DNA of 64,000 nucleotides from Bordetella parapertussis (lineage in GTDB: Bacteria > Pseudomonadota > Gammaproteobacteria > Burkholderiales > Burkholderiaceae_B). A model generated the notes under the pieces. That model searched no databases, was not told the DNA's origin, and saw nothing but the letters and a program-made list of their open reading frames with translations. This document shows positions 16,905-25,750 of this stretch, one piece after another. The position numbers were made by a program, and so were the translations under genes. Location of the stretch: positions 1 through 64,000 of the forward strand of contig CAMBFI010000014.1 of NCBI GenBank assembly GCA_945865935.1. Reading direction: 5' to 3'. How positions within the stretch are numbered: position 1 is the first letter of the stretch; every line of letters begins with the position of its first letter.

Positions 16905-17981
16905 ATGACAATTTTCAACGGCCGTATGTTTCGCAGTTTGTTCTGTGTGTCTGCGTTTGTGCTTGGCGCCGACACGGCAAGCGCTCAAGCCTATCCAGAG
17001 CAACAGCAGGGTGTATGGATCGCCAAAAATTTTCAGTTTCACACGGGCGAAGTATTTCCAGAACTTAAGCTCGGTTACACCACCATTGGTAAGCCGACGG
17101 GCATACCCGTGTTGGTCTTACACGGCACTGCGGGCACTGGTACCGGCATGATCACGAATAAGAATTTCTCGGGCGAGTTGTTTGGCCCTGGACAGCCCTT
17201 GGATGCAAACAAGTACTACATCATTTTGCCAGACGCGCTTGGAATGGGACGATCCAGTAAACCGTCAGACGGGTTGCGCGCTAAATTCCCTAAGTACAAC
17301 TATGACGATATGGTGACTGCGCAGCACCGACTGGTGACCGAGGGCCTCGGCGTCAAGCATCTGCGTCTCGTCATTGGAAACTCTATGGGTGGGATGCAAA
17401 CTTGGCTTTGGGGTATTAAGTATCCAGACTTCATGGACACATTGGTTCCTATGGCCGCTACGCCTTCCGCAATGTCTGGTCGTAACTGGATGATGCGTCG
17501 ACTCATTATCGACCTGATTCGGCGCGACCCAGAATGGATGGATGGCAACTACACCACGCAGCCTAAAAGTCTTCAATTTGCCACCGTGTTTTTTAACGTA
17601 GGCACGAGTGGAGGCGATCAGGCTTTGTACCGCTTAGCACCCACGCGCAAACAGGCGGACGAGCTCCTAGATAGACGGCTGACGGCTGAATTCAAAGCTG
17701 ATGCGAACGACAACCTCTACCAATGGGAATCCTCTGGCGACTTCGATCCCGCACCACATGTAGAAAAAATCAAGGCTCGCGTACTCGCTATTAATGCAGA
17801 GGACGATGAGCGCAACCCGCCGTCGCTAGGGTTAATGAACAAAATCCTACCTCGTATTCCAGACGCGAAGCTTTATCTCATCCCAGCGAGTCCGCAAACG
17901 TCTGGGCATGGGACCACGGCGCAGGCAAAGTGGTGGAAAGATCAGCTTGCTGCACTCCTCAAGGATGCTCCAACGAAGTAG
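16905..17981 (+). CDS. Exported alpha/beta hydrolase, homoserine-acetyltransferase-like
   Basis: About 358 residues with a signal peptide ending TASAQA. The fold is that of the MetX-like alpha/beta hydrolases: LHGTAGTG near the oxyanion loop, LPDALGMGRSSKP, and nucleophile elbow IGNSMGGMQTW; a histidine near the end (SGHGT) would complete the triad. The export signal argues against methionine synthesis, and a periplasmic esterase or amidase is more likely. The ATG at 16905 has AGGAAA five bases upstream; a TTG 15 bases earlier is rejected. It is divergent from the RidA operon. Confidence 0.85.
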   Translation: MTIFNGRMFRSLFCVSAFVLGADTASAQAYPEQQQGVWIAKNFQFHTGEVFPELKLGYTTIGKPTGIPVLVLHGTAGTGTGMITNKNFSGELFGPGQPLDANKYYIILPDALGMGRSSKPSDGLRAKFPKYNYDDMVTAQHRLVTEGLGVKHLRLVIGNSMGGMQTWLWGIKYPDFMDTLVPMAATPSAMSGRNWMMRRLIIDLIRRDPEWMDGNYTTQPKSLQFATVFFNVGTSGGDQALYRLAPTRKQADELLDRRLTAEFKADANDNLYQWESSGDFDPAPHVEKIKARVLAINAEDDERNPPSLGLMNKILPRIPDAKLYLIPASPQTSGHGTTAQAKWWKDQLAALLKDAPTK

Positions 17982-18055
17982 TCGACCCTACTGCGCAAGA
18001 ACTGGAGTTATGGCGAGCGCCTATTGCAGTCTCATGACTGGCAAGGAGAATGACA

Positions 18056-18898
18056 TTGAAAGTACGTCGATTTGTACAGTGTGATGTTTTTAGTCCTATT
18101 CCTACTCAAGGAAACGGACTGGCGGTTGTGGTCGATGCTGATGGGCTCAGCGATGAGCAGATGCAAAAGTTTGCGGCTTGGACGAACCTTGCAGAGACAA
18201 CATTTTTGCTGCCTCCTGCAGATCCGACTGCAGATTATCGAGTCAGAATTTTTACGCCTATTCGTGAAATGTTATTTGCGGGTCATCCCACACTTGGTAG
18301 CTGCGCGACGTGGTTGCATTGCGGTGGTGTGCCGAAGAAAGCGGGTCTTGTGCGCCAAGAGTGTGGGATCGGTATTGTCGACGTGGATATCTCTCAAGTG
18401 GATGTCCTCGCATTTGCTGCACCACCCACAACGATCAAGGAAATGTCTCCAGCAAAGCGAGAAGCAATTATTACTGCCCTGGCTATTCCGCCTGATGCGA
18501 TTCGCCACACAGCAGAGCTCTGTAATGGCCCGACGTGGCAATTCTTTGAGCTCACAACGGCTGAGCAAGTCCTAGCGCTCGACGCTTCAAAGGTCAGATG
18601 GCCAAATTTTTTGGGAATAGGGTTTATTGCTCCTCATGTACCGGGTAGCGAATGCGACTACGAAGTACGTATGCTGGCACCATCCAGTGGGATGAGCGAG
18701 GATCCCATTACGGGGTCGCTCAACGCAGCGATCGCAAAATGGCTACAAACTCAGGGCCGGCTATCTGCCTCCTACCTTGCAGCACAAGGCACTTCAATTG
18801 GCCGCGTGGGTCGTGTAAGCGTGCGCTCAGATATGAACGGTACCGCTTGGATTGGTGGGCAAGTTCATATCCTGATTGATGGCAAGCTTACGCTTTAG
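18056..18898 (+). CDS. PhzF-family isomerase/epimerase-like protein
   Basis: About 280 residues of the PhzF family, which resembles diaminopimelate epimerase and shifts protons on small acids. Motifs seen: DVFS and QGNGLAVV at the N-terminus, the general-acid/base Glu in TNLAETTF (residue 47 counted from the TTG start), GHPTLGSC, and DPITGSLNAAI in the second half. The TTG at 18056 gives the usual family N-terminus MKVRRF and lies seven bases after AAGGAG; the ATG at 18050 is too close to that site. The function within the family is unknown. Confidence 0.87.
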   Translation: MKVRRFVQCDVFSPIPTQGNGLAVVVDADGLSDEQMQKFAAWTNLAETTFLLPPADPTADYRVRIFTPIREMLFAGHPTLGSCATWLHCGGVPKKAGLVRQECGIGIVDVDISQVDVLAFAAPPTTIKEMSPAKREAIITALAIPPDAIRHTAELCNGPTWQFFELTTAEQVLALDASKVRWPNFLGIGFIAPHVPGSECDYEVRMLAPSSGMSEDPITGSLNAAIAKWLQTQGRLSASYLAAQGTSIGRVGRVSVRSDMNGTAWIGGQVHILIDGKLTL

Positions 18899-18937
18899 TG
18901 GCATTTGAAATGAGTATCTGTCATATCGATCACGCAC

Positions 18938-18977
18938 AAAAAAACCGGCCCCGAAACTTGCGTTTTAGGGCCGGTTA
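18938..18977 (-). terminator. Rho-independent terminator of the Tat-exported Bug gene
   Basis: AACCGGCCC at 18943-18951 pairs with GGGCCGGTT at 18968-18976. Read on the minus strand the stem is followed by seven T. It lies 34 bases past the Bug stop and may also stop the convergent phzF-like transcript. Confidence 0.85.
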
Positions 18978-19009
18978 CACACGGTGATTAGTGCGGTCAT
19001 TGCACCAAT

Positions 19010-20044
19010 TTAGATCTTGATGTTGTTCTTTTTGATCACTTCGGCAAACTGAGCGCGACTAGAGGCCAAATATTTGACCGTCTCTGCTTGTGAGCGGAAG
19101 TCGATGTCTACCGAAATACGGCTAAATACTTCAACCATATTTGGATTTTGCATCACCTGTCGAACCGCCTTGCTTAATGTTTCGACAAGCTCGAGTGGTA
19201 ATTTTCCGGGAGCGACCAAGCCAATCCAAGCCCCTAGGTTGAAGCCGGGAATATTAGCGACTGTGGCGAGTGGTGGAATGCCAGGTGCGGACGGAGCTCC
19301 TTTTTCGATAGACACACCGAGCGCCTTCAGACGTCCGGTGCGGATGAAAGGCATTGTCGCCGCAGCGGTTTCAATACAGTACGAGACGCGGCCAGCGATG
19401 ACGTCAGTCAGTGCAGGCGATGAGCCTTTGTAGGGCACATGTATCGCTTTGATACCAGCGGCAGCATTGAACGCTTCGGCAACCAAGTGCGCGGTCGCGC
19501 CTGTGCCGGATGACGAAAATGAGTACTTGTCTGGATTTGCTTTGAGCAACTTAATGAATTCACCCGCCGTCTTCGCGGGGAAGTTTGGCTCAGTCACTAG
19601 GATGTAGGACGAAAGTCCACACATGCCAATAGGCGTCAAGTCTTTGACTGGGTCGTAGGGTACTGGCTGGAGTAGTGGGCTAATTGAAATCGGACCGGAC
19701 GAACCAGCCAAGAGTGTGTAGCCATCCGGGGCGGCTTTCGCAACGTAGTCCGTACCAATCACGCCGCCTGCGCCAGCTTTGTTATCCGGCACGACGTTTT
19801 GACCAAGCACTTGGGATAGACCCTGTGCCAGCGCACGGCCGACGAGATCTGTTGCTTGTCCCGGAGGCCATGGAATTACTAGTTTGATTGGTTTATTCGG
19901 ATACTTGGCTTGAGCCAGACCGACCGACGGCAAAGACAGTCCGCCAGCCAAAGCAAAACCGCTCGCACCTAAGATAGAACGACGGGTAGTATTAGGTGTA
20001 GTCGCTGCTGAAGGCGTCGAATCATTATTTGATATTTTTTTCAT
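19010..20044 (-). CDS. Bug/TctC-family solute-binding protein with Tat signal
   Basis: A 344-residue Bug protein. Unlike the others in this window it has a twin-arginine signal (TRRSILGASGFAL at about 20-32, cleavage near GLAQA), so it is probably exported folded. The ligand loop reads PWPPGQATD, with the second glycine replaced by glutamine. DNKAGAGG and APDGYT follow. It is monocistronic with its own terminator. GGAG lies eleven bases upstream of the ATG. Confidence 0.9.
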   Translation of the reverse strand: MKKISNNDSTPSAATTPNTTRRSILGASGFALAGGLSLPSVGLAQAKYPNKPIKLVIPWPPGQATDLVGRALAQGLSQVLGQNVVPDNKAGAGGVIGTDYVAKAAPDGYTLLAGSSGPISISPLLQPVPYDPVKDLTPIGMCGLSSYILVTEPNFPAKTAGEFIKLLKANPDKYSFSSSGTGATAHLVAEAFNAAAGIKAIHVPYKGSSPALTDVIAGRVSYCIETAAATMPFIRTGRLKALGVSIEKGAPSAPGIPPLATVANIPGFNLGAWIGLVAPGKLPLELVETLSKAVRQVMQNPNMVEVFSRISVDIDFRSQAETVKYLASSRAQFAEVIKKNNIKI

Positions 20045-20200
20045 AGTCGTTGAGTCTCCGATTTTCTTTAAATACTGAAATCAATGATGCAACGCCCATC
20101 ATATCAACTTGATTCGCCCAGTGATTTGAATGCACCGGGCCGTGTGCGCCACAATCGATGCGCCATGATATTCGAGAACTAAGAAGAATCGGGAGACTCT

Positions 20201-20281
20201 ATGAAATTTTTATGCAAAAGAATTAGCAAATACCTAATCGCTTTATTAGGGTTTACTCTAGCCCGGGTCAGGGTGAGCTAG
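20201..20281 (+). CDS. Possible small membrane peptide (26 residues)
   Basis: A 26-codon frame starting MKFLCKRISKYLIALL after GGGAG five bases upstream. It has a basic N-terminus and one hydrophobic stretch, as in small membrane peptides or the start of a lost exported protein. It stops two bases before the stop codon of the convergent transporter gene. There is no independent support for translation. Confidence 0.25.
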   Translation: MKFLCKRISKYLIALLGFTLARVRVS

Positions 20282-20283
20282 GC

Positions 20284-20751
20284 TTAACGCGCTGGCGTGG
20301 AATTATCGGATATTTGTGTAACGATAATTCCAGCAATCAACAGGCCAATCCCGACTAATCGCGTCATGCTGACTGGTCGCACCATCGCTCCGAGTAAACC
20401 AAAGTGATCAATCACGACCGAAATGATAATTTGGGCCGATACAGCACAAACAATAAAATTCGCTAGTCCAATCCGAGGTGCGAGCAAGGTCGCACTAATG
20501 ACATAAAAACCGACAATAAATCCGCCGAGATACTCAATAGGCTTGGCATTTGCTAGGTCTGCGGCATTGGGTAGAGATTTGGTTAGGACGAGTGCAACGG
20601 TCAAACAAAACAAAAAACCAACGCCAAACAGGATGACTGACGCATGTAGTGCCTCTCCCATTGATTTACCCAGCCGTCCACTCAGGATTGCCATCACGGG
20701 GATGAAGGCGCCAGCTAGTGCGGCCCAAATCAGTAAGCGTACAGGAGTCAT
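20284..20751 (-). CDS. DMT-superfamily transporter, YdcZ/DUF606 family
   Basis: A 155-residue membrane protein with five hydrophobic helices, including ISATLLAPRIGLANFIVCAVSAQI, characteristic of the DUF606/YdcZ branch of the drug/metabolite transporter superfamily. These half-length proteins work as dimers; substrates are mostly unknown. No strong ribosome site is visible. It stands alone between a Bug gene and the VOC-PanE pair. Confidence 0.8.
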   Translation of the reverse strand: MTPVRLLIWAALAGAFIPVMAILSGRLGKSMGEALHASVILFGVGFLFCLTVALVLTKSLPNAADLANAKPIEYLGGFIVGFYVISATLLAPRIGLANFIVCAVSAQIIISVVIDHFGLLGAMVRPVSMTRLVGIGLLIAGIIVTQISDNSTPAR

Positions 20752-20795
20752 AACGTAAAGCCTTATGGTGTAACTCGTCTAGTGCGCCAGGTGCC

Positions 20796-21191
20796 TTAGC
20801 GCCAAATCTCGCTGATTTCGATCAGATTTTGATCTGGGTCGCGCACATAAATTGAATTGATTTTTGAAGTCGCCCCGGTGCGCATTCCAGGGCCCTCGAT
20901 GATAGGCCAGTTAACTGCTTTGAGATGAGCGATGACCTCGTTGAGAGGTCGATCCGCGATAAAGCAAAGATCGAGCGAACCCGGTGTTGGAAGATCCGCC
21001 TTCGGCTCGAACTCTTTGCCCTTGATATGCAAGTTGATTTTTTGATTACCGAACTTGAAGGCCTTGCGCTCAACCGGCGGAGTGCCACCGATAAACGACT
21101 CGATACGCATACCCAGTACGCGAGTGTAGAAGTCTATGCACGCCGTTTCGTGTGCAGTAGTCAAAACGAGATGGTCTAGGTGATCAATCAT
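20796..21191 (-). CDS. VOC (glyoxalase/dioxygenase-fold) family protein
   Basis: A 131-residue vicinal-oxygen-chelate protein: HLDHLVLTT at the start with the first metal-ligand histidine, YTRVLGMRIESF, then YVRDPDQNLIEISE at the end with the C-terminal glutamate ligand. Two beta-alpha-beta-beta-beta modules fit the length. Its ATG overlaps the stop of the PanE-like gene (ATGA), so the two are coupled. Typical substrates range from glyoxal adducts to catechols; none can be chosen here. Confidence 0.85.
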   Translation of the reverse strand: MIDHLDHLVLTTAHETACIDFYTRVLGMRIESFIGGTPPVERKAFKFGNQKINLHIKGKEFEPKADLPTPGSLDLCFIADRPLNEVIAHLKAVNWPIIEGPGMRTGATSKINSIYVRDPDQNLIEISEIWR

Positions 21192-22132
21192 GGCGTGGCG
21201 GTAAGAGTTTTGCGTTCAAGCATTTTAACCAACGCGAGTATTGCTTGGTTAGCAGGGGTTGGAATGTTGTGCTTCAGTCCTTTACGAACGATCAAGCCGT
21301 TTAGGTAATCAATTTCACTTTGTTTGCCGCGCATTAAATCTTGCGCAGTTGAGGACTTCTGACGCGGCATAGTGTAGGGAATTTGAGCGATCACTTTCTC
21401 TGCATCTTCGGCAGAGATGTGAACGCCTTCGCTTTTTGCGACCAGCAGAAATTCAGCCACTAACATATCGATGAGGGTTTTAATTTCTTCTGACTCAACC
21501 ATCTGGCCATAGTCAATTGCACCAATGGCGGATATTCCGTTGTAGGCACAATTCACTAAAAATTTTCCCCATAAGTCGCGCTTGACGTCTTGCGAGACGG
21601 TGCAGGGTACTGCGGACTGAATAAGGAGTGCGGCGATCGATCCAAGAGTGTCAGTCCAGTCGCCTGGGAGCTCCGCTGCACCAATTGCGAGCTCACCGCG
21701 TCCAACGTGCTCGACATGACCGTCACCAGCCATACGTGTGGCGACATACACCACTGCGGGAAATGTTGGGTTTGCAATCGTTGCACGAATGCGCTCGTAG
21801 TTATCGACCCCATTTTGTAGGCTGAGGATCACAGCATCTTTTTTAATGTGCGGTGCGATCAGGCGAATCGCATCTTCGGTATCGCTAGACTTCACGCAAC
21901 ATAAAATCAAGTCAGCACCGCTAACGCCGGATACAGCTGTTGTCGCATTCAGGCGTACATGTTCTTTGAAGCTTAGGCAGTCCAAATACAGACCATTCTT
22001 ATTAATGGCAGCGACATGGTTTGCTCGCGCGATGAGTGTGACCGCATTGCCAGCACGAGCGAGCATTCCTCCAAAATAGCAACCAACGGCGCCAGCGCCT
22101 AAAACAGCGATAGTTGGGTTGTCGCGAAGCAC
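21188..22132 (-). CDS. Ketopantoate reductase-family (PanE/ApbA-like) 2-ketoacid reductase
   Basis: About 314 residues with N-terminal NADPH loop GAGAVGCYFGG and the C-terminal helical domain including LLVNCAYNGISA with the catalytic-lysine region (WGKFLVN). The GTG at 22132 is preferred because AAAGGA lies eight bases before it; a TTG at 22138 is only two bases away. It could be true PanE of pantothenate synthesis, but coupling to a VOC protein and the family's many paralogues favour reduction of another 2-ketoacid. Confidence 0.85.
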   Translation of the reverse strand: MLRDNPTIAVLGAGAVGCYFGGMLARAGNAVTLIARANHVAAINKNGLYLDCLSFKEHVRLNATTAVSGVSGADLILCCVKSSDTEDAIRLIAPHIKKDAVILSLQNGVDNYERIRATIANPTFPAVVYVATRMAGDGHVEHVGRGELAIGAAELPGDWTDTLGSIAALLIQSAVPCTVSQDVKRDLWGKFLVNCAYNGISAIGAIDYGQMVESEEIKTLIDMLVAEFLLVAKSEGVHISAEDAEKVIAQIPYTMPRQKSSTAQDLMRGKQSEIDYLNGLIVRKGLKHNIPTPANQAILALVKMLERKTLTATP

Positions 22133-22268
22133 GGTCAAGGTCCTTTGTAGCTCGGTGGCATATGAGGTTATTTTAGCTCGGGCAGTTATCCGCTAAGTTT
22201 TTATAGAGCGGGACCACTACAGAAATTAGTTGTACATTACATTATGTTCAGTCTCTGTATACAAGCGT

Positions 22269-23717
22269 ATGGCTAACCTCAGTATACAAACATTCTTTCT
22301 TTTCTATAGTGCGCTAAGTTTCTTGGCGGCGATCGTCATTGCTGCGTTATTTTGGAAAAAAAATGATCGTTCAGCAAACTTATGGATAGCTAGTTGTGTG
22401 CTCACGGCTATAGCGACGGCTGTCACGGTCAATCGGGGCAGCATCCCTTCAATCATAAGTTTTAGCCTGATGGTTTCGTTCGAGGCGCTGTCACTATTTT
22501 TTCTAAGCGAGTCATTGAAGCGGCTGTCAGTGTCTGTCAAAGTTGTTAGCTACAGCAAATTGACCTGGCTTGTTCCATCGGCACTATTTGTTTTGACGGC
22601 AATCGATAGCTATCGGTCGGGATGGGTGGTCACACCTTTCATGACAGCGGCGGCGGCCTTCACCTTTGGCTTTGCTAATTTGTATTGTTTCTACTTTACG
22701 CAACAAATCGGAAAGCAGTTTTCTAATCGACTATTTTTGAATTTCATCGGACTCGCTGCCCTTGCCGTTAGTTTCATGTCGATGCTTCGCGGCCTGAATG
22801 TCTTGAGTGGCTATAGCGCATTCGCTTTTGATCTAAATTCTTACAACATATTGATTTGGTTTCTGACTGCTTTATTGTGCTCTATTCGCAATTTGACTTA
22901 TATAGTTCTGAGGTTGCATTTAGGATTTTCGGAGCACAACCTGTTGAATAATATGAACTTAAGGCTGACGAATATTCTCGACGAAAGAAACAGACTTATC
23001 TTTTCACTTGAGAATTTTAATCGTACGGCCTCTATCAATGCCTTGGCATCGACAATCGCGCATGAGATCAATCAGCCGCTGGGTGCGTTGCGCATCAATG
23101 CCGAACTTGCTGGAAAAAAAATCGCATCGGGTGCAACAGACATAGCACTTCTAGAAAAAATCAATAAAGAAGCCATCGAAGACATTGACCGCGCTTCAGC
23201 GATCGTGAGGTCTCTGGTCAATCTGGCGAATAGAAAGATCAATCAGCCTGTAGTGTTAGAGCTTGTTGCTGCGACAAAAGAAGTCGTGGAGGTCTCTCGT
23301 ACAAGGCTGCACGATGAGGATGTCGTGGTTGAGATCAACTCCCTAGATAGTTGTTATGCACGAGTCAATCCAACCGAATGGCAACAGGTGCTTATCAATC
23401 TGTTGAATAACGCGATTGAGTCCTTGCAAGTTTCTCGTAAAACCCCAAAGCAGATTGTTATCACGTTACGCCAGGAAGCTGATTTTATTGAATTGACTAT
23501 TCAAGATAATGGCGTAGGCATACCAGTGGGGCAGGAGGAAAAAATATTTGAACTGCTGGTCACGAATAAGGAATCAGGTAGCGGGGTTGGCTTGTGGCTG
23601 ACGAAAGATATTATCAAGCGCTACCAAGGCGAAATTTTTGCTAAGAACACAGGTGACACAGGTGCGCGCTTCACAGTCCGTCTACCTGCTCTCAGTCATG
23701 CGTCGATAACAGTCTGA
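22269..23717 (+). CDS. Orphan membrane sensor histidine kinase
   Basis: About 482 residues. Six to seven hydrophobic helices (roughly 1-215) form a 7TM-type sensor, followed by a short coiled linker, a HisKA domain with phospho-acceptor His265 in IAHEINQPLGA, and an HATPase domain with N box LLNNAIESL, G1 box DNGVGIP and G2 box GSGVGLWL. The ATG at 22269 starts just before the first helix; a TTG at 22230 is also open. No response regulator gene is adjacent. It resembles the kinase at 45848-47296 in architecture and H-box. Confidence 0.88.
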   Translation: MANLSIQTFFLFYSALSFLAAIVIAALFWKKNDRSANLWIASCVLTAIATAVTVNRGSIPSIISFSLMVSFEALSLFFLSESLKRLSVSVKVVSYSKLTWLVPSALFVLTAIDSYRSGWVVTPFMTAAAAFTFGFANLYCFYFTQQIGKQFSNRLFLNFIGLAALAVSFMSMLRGLNVLSGYSAFAFDLNSYNILIWFLTALLCSIRNLTYIVLRLHLGFSEHNLLNNMNLRLTNILDERNRLIFSLENFNRTASINALASTIAHEINQPLGALRINAELAGKKIASGATDIALLEKINKEAIEDIDRASAIVRSLVNLANRKINQPVVLELVAATKEVVEVSRTRLHDEDVVVEINSLDSCYARVNPTEWQQVLINLLNNAIESLQVSRKTPKQIVITLRQEADFIELTIQDNGVGIPVGQEEKIFELLVTNKESGSGVGLWLTKDIIKRYQGEIFAKNTGDTGARFTVRLPALSHASITV

Positions 23718-23785
23718 CCGGAGTGAGAGGTGCACCTTCGCGATGCGCGTCACTCGGTCTGTTGTTATGTGCAAGGATTGGTCTG

Positions 23786-24385
23786 CTATAGCGGCGCGAA
23801 ACCAAGCGTCTCACGAAACCGGTTTTTGATGTACACGCCATCGCGCGAGGGTAGAGCGCGTGGCAAGTCATCCGCCTTAATGAATACCTGCGCGAAGTTG
23901 ATCCCGTTGCGTTTGTGCACCCCATCAACTACTTTTGCGAGATCGTTTGCGTCGTGGACTTCATACGCACTTTCGATACCGCAAGCCCGCGCCACGGCCG
24001 CGAGGCTAGTGCCAAGGCTAGTGTGACTATGTTGCATGCCGGTTTCGCCGAAGTGGCCATTATCCAGCACGACAACCGTCAAGTTTTTAGGTTTTTGCGC
24101 ATTCATCGTGGCAATGCCACCAATCCCCATCAGTTGTTCGCCATCGCCCGTCACTACGATGACGGACTTCTCGGGTTGCGCGAGCGCGAGGCCCAAACCA
24201 ACGAGGGCGGCACCGCCCATTGCACCCCATAAGTAAAAGTTTTTGTCGCGATCGCCGGCAGCGAAGACGTCATACGTAGGTGATCCCAGTCCAGTTACCA
24301 CCAGGGCATCTGGACATTTCGCGAGTAGATCTTTCACAAAGACGCGTCGATCGATTGTTGCTGTTGCTGTGTTTCGTACAGTCAT
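23786..24385 (-). CDS. Thiamine-diphosphate-dependent decarboxylase, C-terminal (beta) subunit
   Basis: About 199 residues forming the diphosphate-binding domain of a split ThDP enzyme. The classical cofactor motif runs GDGEQLMGIGG to LDNGHFGETG (GDG, then N and DN about 25-30 residues on). It is the partner of the gene just upstream; together they resemble ComD/ComE sulfopyruvate decarboxylase or phosphonopyruvate decarboxylase. The start at 24385 has AAGGA six bases before it; an ATG at 24391 abuts the site. Substrate unknown, presumably a 2-oxoacid. Confidence 0.87.
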   Translation of the reverse strand: MTVRNTATATIDRRVFVKDLLAKCPDALVVTGLGSPTYDVFAAGDRDKNFYLWGAMGGAALVGLGLALAQPEKSVIVVTGDGEQLMGIGGIATMNAQKPKNLTVVVLDNGHFGETGMQHSHTSLGTSLAAVARACGIESAYEVHDANDLAKVVDGVHKRNGINFAQVFIKADDLPRALPSRDGVYIKNRFRETLGFAPL

Positions 24386-24394
24386 GTTCATTCC

Positions 24395-24928
24395 TTAGTT
24401 ACGAAGCCACTTTTTGCGGCCGATCAAACTTTGAGACAGCAGCACGGCAACTTGTTCACCACCTTCAAAGGCCGCATCAAGCGCAGCGCTCACAATGTCT
24501 GCGACTTCATCGGCGCGTTCGGCGCGCAGCACCGTAATCCCCATCAGTTCCATCGAGCCTTGCGTGGCTTTGCTCATGGGGACCTGCCAGGGGTTGAATT
24601 CTGCGTATTCACCCCGCATAGTGACTAAGCTCAGAAAGGGAAAGCGGCAGCTTTGGAGTAAGGACATCATGTTGATGCAGTTGCCTACGCCGCTGCTTTG
24701 CATGAGCAATGCAGCACGCTCTCCGCCGAGCCAGGCGCCAGAGGCAATCGCCACGCCTTCTTCTTCGGTCGTGAGAACAATGCCACGCATACTGGGCTCT
24801 GCGTGCACGCGTCGGATAACGTGGGCGTGGCCCGCGTCGGGGACGTAAGCAACTTGGCGAATGTTGCCTTGTTTGAGGACATTAAAAATGTCCTCCTGCC
24901 AAGGGGATTGCGGTTGTTCTTCGCTCAT
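24395..24928 (-). CDS. Thiamine-diphosphate-dependent decarboxylase, N-terminal (alpha) subunit
   Basis: A 177-residue pyrimidine-binding domain protein. The glutamate that activates the thiamine ring is in TTEEEGVAIASGAWLGG, and MQSSGVGN follows, as in sulfopyruvate decarboxylase alpha (ComD). The beta subunit begins a few bases downstream, so both chains are co-translated to form one active site. These two genes are the distal part of a minus-strand group with RraA, Bug and aconitase X. Confidence 0.87.
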   Translation of the reverse strand: MSEEQPQSPWQEDIFNVLKQGNIRQVAYVPDAGHAHVIRRVHAEPSMRGIVLTTEEEGVAIASGAWLGGERAALLMQSSGVGNCINMMSLLQSCRFPFLSLVTMRGEYAEFNPWQVPMSKATQGSMELMGITVLRAERADEVADIVSAALDAAFEGGEQVAVLLSQSLIGRKKWLRN

Positions 24929-25037
24929 GGTGTCGACTTTAGTTGATTTCGGAAAGGTTAAATTGAATGACTAGCTTGAATCATAGGGCGGTTTTAAGGA
25001 TGCCGCAAAAAAGAGGGACTAACGTTCGGGATAAATA

Positions 25038-25718
25038 CTAAGTAGGTTTGCGCAACATTTGTTCATAATTAAAGCGTTTGTCCACCTCAAGAATCGATTC
25101 GCCGGCCTGGAGAGCTTCGATCATTGCTAGCTCTTTAGCCATGATTTCTTCCGCTGCGTCCACCACTTCTTTGAGTCGTTCAATGGGAATGACGACCACA
25201 CCATTTACATCCGCTACGATGACATCGCCTGGGCGCACCGGGGCATCGCCCAAGCGAACGGGAATATTCCAGGCCTCTTGCACAATACGCCCACGCGCAG
25301 TGCTGGGTACGGTCGCACGCGCATGAACGGGAAAACCGAAGACTTCGCATGCGTCGACATCGCGTACCGCACCATCAACAACAACGCCAGAAACACCCTT
25401 TTGCTTGGCGCCCATTGCCAAGATTTCGCCCCAGCAATTGTGGTGTAGGTCTCCGCGGTTATCGATAACGATGATGTCACCGACCTCGCTATTAAAAATT
25501 GCATCGACCCCGAGATGTGCGACCGCCGGGACTGCACCCGCTGCAATCATGCGAATTGTCGTTGCACGTCCGACTATTTTGGTGCGTCCCCATTGCGGGA
25601 TGATCCCATGCACTGCGCAGCGCGCAATCCCTACTCGATCCAGCGCATCGCTTAGGTTCGAGGTTGCGAGCGCGTTGAGTCGAGTGCGGAATTGGGAGTC
25701 AAAGTCAGCAGCATTCAT
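25038..25718 (-). CDS. RraA-family aldolase/decarboxylase
   Basis: A 226-residue member of the RraA family, which includes 4-carboxy-4-hydroxy-2-oxoadipate/HMG aldolases and oxaloacetate decarboxylases as well as the RNase E inhibitor. The metal-site region is visible in GVSGVVVDGAVRDVDAC, with the Arg-Asp pair that marks enzymatically active members, and PGDVIVADVNGVVVIP. AAGGA lies ten bases before the ATG. It lies between a Bug gene and the split ThDP decarboxylase, arguing for an aldolase or decarboxylase role in a catabolic pathway. Confidence 0.88.
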   Translation of the reverse strand: MNAADFDSQFRTRLNALATSNLSDALDRVGIARCAVHGIIPQWGRTKIVGRATTIRMIAAGAVPAVAHLGVDAIFNSEVGDIIVIDNRGDLHHNCWGEILAMGAKQKGVSGVVVDGAVRDVDACEVFGFPVHARATVPSTARGRIVQEAWNIPVRLGDAPVRPGDVIVADVNGVVVIPIERLKEVVDAAEEIMAKELAMIEALQAGESILEVDKRFNYEQMLRKPT

Positions 25719-25750
25719 TCTTTATTCCTTGGTGCATTTTCAGGCAAAAG

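Noticed and set aside
16905-17981. Homoserine O-acetyltransferase (metX)
   Set aside because: The protein has an export signal, which does not fit a cytosolic methionine-biosynthesis enzyme.
23786-24928. Firm assignment as sulfopyruvate decarboxylase of coenzyme M synthesis
   Set aside because: Only the fold and cofactor motifs support it, and other coenzyme M genes are absent; kept as a generic 2-oxoacid decarboxylase.
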